Shown here one piece after another: positions 6,655 through 12,843 of a DNA stretch of 14,010 bases (position 1 is the first letter of the stretch; every line of letters starts with the position of its first letter). The notes under the pieces were generated by a model. It saw nothing but the letters and a program-made list of their open reading frames with translations. It was not told the origin of the DNA and did no database searches. The position numbers and the translations under genes are program-made. Origin of the DNA: Natronohydrobacter sp. (lineage in GTDB: Bacteria > Pseudomonadota > Alphaproteobacteria > Rhodobacterales > Rhodobacteraceae); assembly GCA_007118445.1 (NCBI GenBank), contig SKRP01000277.1:1-14010 (forward strand). Reading direction: 5' to 3'.

Positions 6655-7563
6655 ATGAACGAGTGGCTGCTTTCCTTGGTGGGCACCCCGGAAGGGGCGC
6701 GGCTGGCCACGGCTCTCGCGCTGACCGCAGCGCTGGCGCATGCGATTTTCGGGGCCTTGCAGAAGGGCGCGCATGATCCCTGGCTGTCGCGCGGCTCGAT
6801 TGATCTGGCATTGGTGGTGATGTCGGCCCCGGTGGCGTTGTTCTGGTTCGGCCTGCCGCCCCTGCAGATGTGGCCGGTGCTGGCGGGCGTGGTGGTGATC
6901 CATTTCGCCTATAAGCTGGCGATGGCGCTGGCCTATGAAAAAGCTGCTTTCACAGTCGTTTATCCGGTGGTGCGCGGAACAGGGCCCTTGATCACGGTCA
7001 TCGCGGCCATGCTGTTTTTCCGCGAATCCTATACGCTTGTGCAATGGCTGGGTGTGGCCTGTTTGTCAGGGGGCATATTGCTGCTGGCGCTGCGCAACCT
7101 GTCAGAAGAACGCATCGACCCGCGCGCGCTTAAAATCGGGCTGGGCTGGGCGGCGCTTGGGGGGGTGCTGGTCGCGCTGTATACGACCTATGACGCCTGG
7201 GCAATCCGCATTTCGGGCGAGCCGCTGGCCTTTCTGGCATGGTTCTTTTTCCTGTCCTCGGTCGATTTCATGATTCTCGGCCTGCTGCGCTACCGCAATA
7301 TGGCGCATCGCCCCGCTGCCCTGCCGCTTGTGCTGCGCGGGATTGCAGGCGGGCTGATCGCCTATATCAGCTTCGGTGCGGTGATGATCGCCACGCTGAT
7401 CGGCAAGGTGGGAGAGGCAGCAGTGCTGCGCGAGACTTCGACCGTCTTTGCGGCGCTGATCGGCTGGTTCATCCTGAAAGAGCGCGTCGGCCCGCGCAAG
7501 CTGGCGCTGATGTGCATGATCGCAGCAGGGGCAGTGATCATGGAACTGGGGCGGGCCTCATAG
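6655..7563 (+). CDS. EamA/DMT-family permease
   Basis: This is an inner-membrane protein of the drug/metabolite transporter superfamily; members export amino acids, metabolites or drugs. The 302-residue protein shows about ten hydrophobic segments and the internal two-fold repeat of EamA proteins. Each half ends with the family signature near its last helices: PVVRGTGPLITVIAAMLFFRE (about 103-123) followed by QWLGVACLSGGILLL, and VLRETSTVFAALIGWFILKE (about 259-278) followed by RKLALMCMIAAGAVIM. The substrate cannot be read from the sequence. The ATG at 6655 has only a weak AGG upstream; an ATG at 6630 is out of frame. It follows hisE by 66 bp and converges with the next gene, overlapping its stop by 6 nt. 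Confidence 0.85.
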   Translation: MNEWLLSLVGTPEGARLATALALTAALAHAIFGALQKGAHDPWLSRGSIDLALVVMSAPVALFWFGLPPLQMWPVLAGVVVIHFAYKLAMALAYEKAAFTVVYPVVRGTGPLITVIAAMLFFRESYTLVQWLGVACLSGGILLLALRNLSEERIDPRALKIGLGWAALGGVLVALYTTYDAWAIRISGEPLAFLAWFFFLSSVDFMILGLLRYRNMAHRPAALPLVLRGIAGGLIAYISFGAVMIATLIGKVGEAAVLRETSTVFAALIGWFILKERVGPRKLALMCMIAAGAVIMELGRAS

Positions 7564-8028
7564 CCGCGAGGACAGGATGCCTGTATTGATCCCGCCCATA
7601 CGCAATTCCCCGAACAGGCGCTGATATTCCATCTTCGGGCAGAGGTTTTCGATCACATTGACGCCCCGTGCGCGGGCTTTCGCGGCGGCTTGTTCATGGC
7701 TGACACCGATCTGCATCCAGATGGTGCGCAGCGCTGGAAAGACCTCGAGCGACTCATCGACAATAGGGGGCACGGCTTCGGAGCGGCGGAAGATATCGAC
7801 CATATCGACCTCGGGCGGGCACTCGGCGAGCGTCGCGCGGACGGTCTCGTCGAACAGGATTTCGCCTGCATGAGCAGGATTGACCGGAATTACATGAAAG
7901 CCCTTCAGCTTCAGATAACGCGCGACATAGTAGCTGGGGCGGATGTCATTCATCGACACGCCCACCACAGCGATGGTTTTCGAGCGGGTCAGGATGGTTT
8001 TCAACATGGCGTCAGAAGGTCTGGTCAT
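7558..8028 (-). CDS. CoA-binding domain protein (YccU-like)
   Basis: This is a small cytoplasmic Rossmann-fold protein of the CoA_binding_2 family, related to the N-terminal nucleotide-binding part of succinyl-CoA synthetases. Its physiological role is not established. From ATG 8028 it has 156 residues. The glycine motif KTIAVVGVSMN (17-27) is followed by RPSYYVARYLKLKGFHVIPVNP (29-50), VDMVDIFRRSE (about 74-84), IWMQIGVSHE (about 103-112) and the C-terminal VIENLCPKMEYQRLF that marks the family. Start choice is uncertain: ATGs at 8040 and 8007 are also in frame and none has a good ribosome binding site. MTRPSDAML at 8028 best fits family N-termini. Upstream, only 40 bp away, is a strong terminator facing this gene. 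Confidence 0.85.
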   Translation of the reverse strand: MTRPSDAMLKTILTRSKTIAVVGVSMNDIRPSYYVARYLKLKGFHVIPVNPAHAGEILFDETVRATLAECPPEVDMVDIFRRSEAVPPIVDESLEVFPALRTIWMQIGVSHEQAAAKARARGVNVIENLCPKMEYQRLFGELRMGGINTGILSSRL

Positions 8029-8067
8029 GGCCTGATGCATACGCGCCAGATGGGGTTTGTCCAGATG

Positions 8068-8096
8068 AAAAAGCGCCCGGCTGTAAAACCGGGCGC
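8068..8096 (-). terminator. Rho-independent terminator reading leftward
   Basis: On the minus strand the stem is GCGCCCGG, with loop TTTTACAG, then CCGGGCGC (8096-8073), followed at once by TTTTT (8072-8068). The 8-bp all-GC stem with a U-tract is a classic intrinsic terminator. It ends a minus-strand transcript that comes from 8097 or further right, where no recognised minus-strand gene exists. It lies 40 bp before the ATG of the CoA-binding gene. Confidence 0.8.
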
Positions 8097-8160
8097 AGGT
8101 GCGGAACGAGGGACAGTAACTAAAGAGACGCGGAGTTCCGGTCCAGCGTCATATGTCTCA
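8068..8160 (-). ncRNA. Candidate small RNA or attenuator leader
   Basis: The 8041-8324 stretch has no protein I can support. Its left end carries a strong leftward terminator (8068-8096). Just upstream of that on the same strand is a further inverted repeat, CGGAAC (8102-8107) with GTTCCG (8135-8140), and a nested GGAC (8111-8114) with GTCC (8141-8144). This suggests a folded RNA of roughly 90 nt or longer. A minimal reading frame (MTLDRNSASL) ends inside it. The right-hand (5') end is a guess, since I see no clear promoter. Alternatives are the tail of a decayed gene, or a terminator-type leader controlling the CoA-binding gene. No known RNA family was recognised. Confidence 0.3.
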
Positions 8161-8324
8161 GATGGGGTTGCATGAGCTTGTTTCCAGAGGCAATCGCGTA
8201 GCTGTGAATGAAAATCCCGATGCCTTGCCTGGACCAGCGGAAGCAGCTTTGCAGCGCTGCGGCACTTGCATCCGCGCATGACTTGGCGCATAGCTGCGAT
8301 CATGAACATGTGTAGGTTTATTCC

Positions 8325-9515
8325 ATGAGCCTCGCGCTTTCTTCTCCAGCCCGGACAAGCTGGCTGGTGCTGGTTGCGATCAGCCTGTGCCACATGATCA
8401 ATGACATCATGCAAAGCCTGCTGGCCGCGCTCTACCCGCTGCTCGCTTTGGAATTCTCGCTCAGCTTCTGGCAGATCGGGCTGATGACCTTCGCCTTTCA
8501 GGTGACAGCCTCGTTGTTGCAGCCTGTGATCGGGTTGGTCACGGATCGCAAACCCATGCCGCAATCGCTGCCGGTGGGGATGGGATCAACGATCTGCGGT
8601 TTGCTGTTGCTGGCGACCGCGTCCAGCTATGCCGGGTTGCTGGTGGGGGCGATGCTGATCGGGATCGGTTCGGCGGTGTTCCATCCGGAATCGAGCCGGG
8701 TGGCCCGTCTGGCCTCGGGCGGAAAATTCGGCACGGCACAGTCGCTGTTTCAGGTGGGCGGCAATTTCGGCTCGGCGCTCGGGCCGTTGCTGGCCGCTTT
8801 CATCGTCGTGCCGCTGGGCCGGCCGAGTGTCGCGCTTTTTGCTGTGCTGGCGCTGATCGGGATGGTGATCCTGAACCGGGTCGGGGTCTGGTATGGCGCT
8901 CTGGCGCGGGCGAATGCAGGCAAACCGCGCGCAGTCGCGACCCATGGGCTGTCGCGCAGCCAAGTGATCTGGGCGATTGTCGTGCTGGCCTTGCTGACCT
9001 TTTCAAAAAACGCCTATACGGCGAGCATTTCCAGCTATTACACGTTTTTCCTGATCGAGCGTTTCGATCTTGCCATCGTGCCTGCGCAACAGATGCTGTT
9101 CCTGTTTCTGGCCGCGACAGCAGCAGGGGTGATGCTGGGCGGGCTGATCGGTGACCGGTTCGGGCCATTGGTGGTGATCTGGGCCTCGATTCTGGGTGTG
9201 CTGCCCTTCACGCTTCTGTTGCCGCATGTCGGGCTTGGCATGACTGCGGTCCTGTCAGTGGTGATCGGGGTGATCATCGCTTCGGCCTTTCCGGCGATCG
9301 TGGTCTATGCGCAGATGCTGATGCCGGGCCGGGTGGGGCTGGTTGCAGGGATTTTCTTCGGTTTTGCCTTTGGCATGGGCGGGATTGCCGCTGCCGTGCT
9401 GGGGGTGATGGCGGATGCGCGCGGGATCGTCTGGGTCTATCAGGCCTGTGCCTTTCTGCCGCTGATCGGGCTTTTGGCGATTTTCCTGCCGCGCCGTATC
9501 TTCCATAGCTCTTGA
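8325..9515 (+). CDS. MFS transporter, fosmidomycin-resistance (Fsr) type
   Basis: This is a 396-residue inner-membrane major facilitator protein with about twelve hydrophobic segments, most like Fsr, a drug efflux pump that gives fosmidomycin resistance in E. coli. Fsr-type marks include HMINDIMQSLLAALYPLL (23-40), the motif-A region GLVTDRKP (70-77), GSAVFHPESSRVARLASGG (115-133) with the typical AVFHPE, QVGGNFGSALGP (143-154), and the second motif-A copy GLIGDRFG (273-280). A hydrophilic central loop lies around 190-212. The start ATG 8325 is preceded only by a weak TAGG; the N-terminus fits the family. Efflux substrate is unknown, so no gene symbol is assigned. The spacer to the left holds the RNA candidate; the tRNA-Gly gene follows 35 bp after the stop. 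Confidence 0.88.
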   Translation: MSLALSSPARTSWLVLVAISLCHMINDIMQSLLAALYPLLALEFSLSFWQIGLMTFAFQVTASLLQPVIGLVTDRKPMPQSLPVGMGSTICGLLLLATASSYAGLLVGAMLIGIGSAVFHPESSRVARLASGGKFGTAQSLFQVGGNFGSALGPLLAAFIVVPLGRPSVALFAVLALIGMVILNRVGVWYGALARANAGKPRAVATHGLSRSQVIWAIVVLALLTFSKNAYTASISSYYTFFLIERFDLAIVPAQQMLFLFLAATAAGVMLGGLIGDRFGPLVVIWASILGVLPFTLLLPHVGLGMTAVLSVVIGVIIASAFPAIVVYAQMLMPGRVGLVAGIFFGFAFGMGGIAAAVLGVMADARGIVWVYQACAFLPLIGLLAIFLPRRIFHSS

Positions 9516-9540
9516 CCACTGCGCAGCCATGAGCTAGCCA
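9512..9540 (+). promoter_or_regulatory. Possible tRNA-Gly promoter
   Basis: TTGACC (9512-9517) overlaps the stop codon of the MFS gene. After a 17-base spacer comes TAGCCA (9535-9540), a weak -10, and the tRNA begins 10 bp later, as expected for a tRNA transcription start. The alternative is read-through from the MFS gene. Confidence 0.35.
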
Positions 9541-9550
9541 CAGCTTCAGC

Positions 9551-9624
9551 GCGGGCATGGTGAAATGGTATCACACGAGCCTTCCAAGCTCTTGGTGCGG
9601 GTTCGATTCCCGCTGCCCGCTCCA
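9551..9624 (+). tRNA. tRNA-Gly (anticodon UCC)
   Basis: A 74-nt cloverleaf. The 7-bp acceptor stem is GCGGGCA (9551-9557) with TGCCCGC (9614-9620), then discriminator T and an encoded CCA (9622-9624). The D arm is GTGA...TCAC with the loop GG. The anticodon loop CTTCCAA gives UCC, decoding GGA/GGG. The T arm is GCGGG-TTCGATT-CCCGC. The outermost anticodon-stem pair is a C27-U43 mismatch, with the four inner pairs intact. The sequence otherwise matches bacterial tRNA-Gly(UCC). Confidence 0.96.
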
Positions 9625-9697
9625 TCCCACAGGCACCAGACAATCGGCTGTCACTGGATAAGGGCGATGCATCTGTCGCGACCGGTGCCTTGCCCTC

Positions 9698-9769
9698 GCC
9701 GACAGGCGCGGTCTTGCCAGCGCGCGCAGCACAGCTTTCGACCTGCATAACGGCTCTCCGCCTGTCGGC
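9698..9769. repeat. Inverted repeat, 11-bp arms, between tRNA-Gly and the caspase genes
   Basis: GCCGACAGGCG (9698-9708) and its exact complement CGCCTGTCGGC (9759-9769), with 50 bases between. The right arm is 21 bp after the stop of the caspase-RCC1 gene (minus strand). A second, outer pair is AGGCACC (9631-9637) with GGTGCCT (9684-9690). No T-run follows on either strand. The 166-bp stretch 9625-9790 holds no gene I can support; these dyads may be part of a 3' RNA fold or a protein-binding site. Confidence 0.4.
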
Positions 9770-9790
9770 AGCAGTGCTTCGCATCCATGC

Positions 9791-11827
9791 TCAGCGCGGC
9801 GGCGCTTCCGGCAGCAGCGCGGTGACCGGGCGTTGACGATCCGTGGTGGTGCCGTCACCAAGGGTGGCATTCCGGTTGTCGCCAATGCACTGGACGCGAT
9901 CATCCTCCATCAAGGCACAGAGATGATCACTGCCCGCCGCGATGCTGCGCACCCCGTTTTCAAACCCTGTGACCGGGCCTGGCCGATATGTCCGCATATT
10001 ATGCTCAAAACTCTGCCCCCAGCAGTGCACCGCGCTGCTCTCTGTCAGACCACAGGTGAAGGCCCTTCCAGCGGCAAGCTGGACGAACCTGTCCCCTGAA
10101 CCGGGCACCTGAACGATACCGGGGGCTGTGCCGCCGCCTGCCGGGCCAGTGGCCCCTGTGCCCCAGCAATAGACCTCTCCGGTATCCTGCAGAGCGCAAC
10201 TATGCCGCCATGCGGCGCTGAGCGCGCGCACGCCGCTTTCCAGTCCGGCAACTGGTATCGGGGTCAGGCTCTGATCCAGATCGGGGCCGCCAGCCAGTTG
10301 GTTCCAGCCATTATCGCCCCAGCATTTCACTGCACCGGCCGAGGTGGTGGCACAGCTGAAGTCACTCCCCAGGGCGATATCGACAATATCGCGATTCAGA
10401 CCGTGAACCCCTACCGGCATGTCAGCCGAATTTGTCGTTCCATCGCCAATCCGCCCGTCCATGTTGAACCCCCAGCACATGAGCCCGCCGTCACTGTCGA
10501 TGGCGCAGGCGTGCAGACCCCCATAAGCGATGGCTTGCACAGGCAGGTTCAGCCCCTCAATGGGTTCGAGCGATGACAAGCTTTCGTTATCCCAGCACCA
10601 CACTGCGCCATGCTCGGTGAGCGCGCAGCTCTTGTCTGATCCGACCGCGACAGATATCGCGCGCGCCTCCAGCCCCTCGACGATCGCGGGGGTCGTGCGA
10701 TAATTGGGGTCCGATGTGTCCATGATACTGTGAAAGGTTGATCCCCAGCATGCCACGCGCCCTGTCGGCAATATGCTGCAGGTTGTAGACATGCCCGCCG
10801 CGAGCAAGGTCCGGGTCATTTCTGTCATGGGGAGAGGCACCGGCTCAGGCTCAGGCTCCGGCAGGGGTTCAGGCAGAGTCTGCAACGCGTCCAGCCGCTC
10901 TTGCGCGAAAGCCGCAAGCAGCGCGCATTGCCCGTGCTGGTCCAGAAATGTGGTCAATGTGGCCACGCCGGCCGTATCGCCCAGCAGCGCCCAGTCCATG
11001 CGCGCCAGTTCGCAGGGATCATGCGCTGGCGCGGGTGGTGTCGGTTCGGTCGCAGCAGGGATGAGGGTGAATTCCCCGTCAAGCTGGTCATAGACCGCCG
11101 GGAACTGGTTAAAGCCAATGGTTTCCGCCTTGCGACGGACCTCGGAGCGGACTTCGCGCACCATCCGGCGCAGCGGCAGGCCGGGTTCGGACAGGCGGGG
11201 CAGAAGCGCCCGCGTGAAGACCGAATTCGGATTCGGGTCGTCATCCGACAACCGGTCAAGCGCGGCCTGACCGGCACCGGCTGAATACATGATATAGCTG
11301 CCTTCGGGAGCACGGGTCTGGCCCAGCCCGCGCGGGCTGCCAGCAGTGCGGGTGCCGATCTGTTCGAACGGGTTGTTGCGACAGGCGTCAAGGATCAGCA
11401 GGCTCAACCGCGCACCGCGCCGCTGCATGGCGTCGATCACGTCATCGACCGGCAGGGAACGGCGAATGACGATGAATTCCTGCCCCGGCGGCACATTCGG
11501 CACATCGGCAGGCAGCAGGTAATTCCGGCTGTCGATTTCGACACCGTGACCCGCGAAGAAGAAAGCGGCCTCGTCGCCGGGTCGCAACCGTGAGGCAAAG
11601 CGGGTCAGTTGCGTGAGCAGGCTGTGCTCGTCAGGGTCGATCAGCAATTCGGTCTCGAAGCCAGCGGCCTCGAAGGCCGTGGCGACAGCGCGGGCGTCAT
11701 TGACCGCTTTCATCAGGTCCGGCACATGATCGTAGCTGTCGATCCCCACGACCAGCGCATGCCGTGACTGTGCGAAGGCTGGCACGCCCAGCAGCAGAAT
11801 GGCGAGAAAGGCTGTGATCCGGATCAT
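9791..11827 (-). CDS. Secreted caspase-like protease with seven-repeat RCC1 beta-propeller
   Basis: A 678-residue protein. Residues 1-19 are a clean signal peptide (hydrophobic core, AFA before Gln20), so it is exported. The peptidase C14 caspase domain spans about 21-255: RHALVVGID (22-30), the catalytic His94 in FFFAGHGVEI, and the catalytic Cys149 in LLILDACRNNPF. A linker module (269-315) carries Cys272 and Cys301, then a Pro-Glu linker (319-333). Residues 340-678 hold seven RCC1 repeats, each with a CX9C pair: 350/360, 401/411, 441/451, 492/502, 544/554, 592/602, 637/647, mostly followed by Trp-Gly. This predicts a disulfide-stabilised seven-bladed propeller. Caspase-family proteases cut after basic or acidic residues; the specificity and target here are unknown. 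ATG 11827 has AGGAG 6 nt upstream and overlaps the preceding gene's stop (ATGA). Confidence 0.9.
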   Translation of the reverse strand: MIRITAFLAILLLGVPAFAQSRHALVVGIDSYDHVPDLMKAVNDARAVATAFEAAGFETELLIDPDEHSLLTQLTRFASRLRPGDEAAFFFAGHGVEIDSRNYLLPADVPNVPPGQEFIVIRRSLPVDDVIDAMQRRGARLSLLILDACRNNPFEQIGTRTAGSPRGLGQTRAPEGSYIMYSAGAGQAALDRLSDDDPNPNSVFTRALLPRLSEPGLPLRRMVREVRSEVRRKAETIGFNQFPAVYDQLDGEFTLIPAATEPTPPAPAHDPCELARMDWALLGDTAGVATLTTFLDQHGQCALLAAFAQERLDALQTLPEPLPEPEPEPVPLPMTEMTRTLLAAGMSTTCSILPTGRVACWGSTFHSIMDTSDPNYRTTPAIVEGLEARAISVAVGSDKSCALTEHGAVWCWDNESLSSLEPIEGLNLPVQAIAYGGLHACAIDSDGGLMCWGFNMDGRIGDGTTNSADMPVGVHGLNRDIVDIALGSDFSCATTSAGAVKCWGDNGWNQLAGGPDLDQSLTPIPVAGLESGVRALSAAWRHSCALQDTGEVYCWGTGATGPAGGGTAPGIVQVPGSGDRFVQLAAGRAFTCGLTESSAVHCWGQSFEHNMRTYRPGPVTGFENGVRSIAAGSDHLCALMEDDRVQCIGDNRNATLGDGTTTDRQRPVTALLPEAPPR

Positions 11828-12774
11828 CTGTCGCTCCTGACGCGCGGCGATGGCGGACGGTGCGGCGTGGCGGCCGGGTCGATGTGGAATCCGCGCGACA
11901 GCTTGTCGACGATCACTGGCCGCTGCGGGTAACCCAGCCCGTCAGACATCCGCAAGATCTGCGGATAGGCCAGAATCACGGCCTCTTGCAGCGAGATCCC
12001 TGGCTCTGACAGGAATGGAAGCATGGCGCGCATGAAAATCGAATGGTCGCCGCGATCATCCTGGCCAGTGGTGTCGAGGGGACAGCGCCATATTTCGCTT
12101 GTGAATATCAGAAGCCATGCAGCGGCCACTGACCCCGTCCCACCCTGCGGCAATACGGGCTCTGGGCCAAGGGGTTCGCGACAGGCGTCGAAGATCACAG
12201 CGACCGGCTCCGCGCCGCTCTCTGCAACGCGCGCGCGCAAGGCATCCAGACCAAGCGCATGGTTCTGCAGTTCGGAAACACCCTCATCGATAGCAGGCGT
12301 ATCCTGCAGCAGCAGGACATGGTCCCGCTGCAGCACCCCGCCATGACCGGCCAGATAGATGATCACCTTGTCATCCGGGCTGATACCCGCGAAAAACTGC
12401 TCCAGCGCTGCCTCGGTCTCGTCGATACCTGCGTCGAGGACGCGCGTCACCGCAAAGCCGGAACGCTCCAGCACGCTGCCCAGCGCGTCGGCATCGGATA
12501 CAGCGTGCATGGCAGTCATGATCTGCGTGTAGTCCTCCACGCCGATCACGAGCGCATGACGCTGCTGATCGGGGGCGGAACTGTCGGTGTCGGACCTGTC
12601 GGGGGCAGGATCAAGAAGAAAAAGTCCCGCCAGATGCAGCGGATCGGCACTCGATCCTGTATGCGCGATATGCGCATCCTGTGGGACATGCGGCTGATCA
12701 GATATCGCAGCGGGCTCTGCCAGCACCGGGAAGGACAGCCACAAGAGGCAGAGCATCAGTCTGAAATCGGGCAT
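11824..12774 (-). CDS. Secreted caspase-like protease without accessory domain
   Basis: From ATG 12774 this is a 316-residue protein. A signal peptide (1-19, LCLLWLSFPVLA before Glu20) is followed by a disordered Asp/Pro/Ser-rich stretch (about 20-70) and then the caspase domain: QRHALVIGVEDYT (71-83), catalytic His144 in IIYLAGHGGVL and Cys198 in VAVIFDACREPLG. Both catalytic residues are present, so it may be active. The tail SIFMRAMLPFLSEPGISLQEAV (245-266) aligns with the equivalent part of its neighbours, but the two-cysteine linker and C-terminal modules are absent; it ends in a basic Pro-rich tail. Upstream ATG 12828 would add 18 residues before the signal peptide and has no ribosome binding site. 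It is the middle gene of three; its stop overlaps the next start. Confidence 0.85.
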   Translation of the reverse strand: MPDFRLMLCLLWLSFPVLAEPAAISDQPHVPQDAHIAHTGSSADPLHLAGLFLLDPAPDRSDTDSSAPDQQRHALVIGVEDYTQIMTAMHAVSDADALGSVLERSGFAVTRVLDAGIDETEAALEQFFAGISPDDKVIIYLAGHGGVLQRDHVLLLQDTPAIDEGVSELQNHALGLDALRARVAESGAEPVAVIFDACREPLGPEPVLPQGGTGSVAAAWLLIFTSEIWRCPLDTTGQDDRGDHSIFMRAMLPFLSEPGISLQEAVILAYPQILRMSDGLGYPQRPVIVDKLSRGFHIDPAATPHRPPSPRVRSDR

Positions 12775-12783
12775 TATGGCTTG

Positions 12784-12789
12784 TCCTCC
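12784..12789 (-). promoter_or_regulatory. Ribosome binding site deciding the start of the middle caspase gene
   Basis: GGAGGA on the minus strand, 9 nt before ATG 12774. It supports starting at the signal peptide (MPDFRLMLCLL) and not at ATG 12828. Confidence 0.6.
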
Positions 12790-12843
12790 GGTAGGTTCAG
12801 GAAATCGACGCAAGGGCTTGATCATCAATGCAGGGCTGCGGCG

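Noticed and set aside
8025..8564. Minus-strand frame of 179 codons in the spacer left of the MFS gene
   Set aside because: It overlaps the Fsr-type gene by 240 bp, runs through the terminator hairpin into the next gene, and has no recognisable domain. The shorter frames there are equally unconvincing.
9506..9536. TAGCTC/GAGCTA pair as a terminator of the MFS gene
   Set aside because: Only 6 bp with a 19-nt loop and no T-run; too weak to claim.
9440..9784. Minus-strand frame of 114 codons across tRNA-Gly
   Set aside because: It contains the well-known spurious peptide produced by reading antisense to tRNA-Gly (AAGIEPAPRAWKA...), and overlaps the tRNA and the end of the MFS gene.
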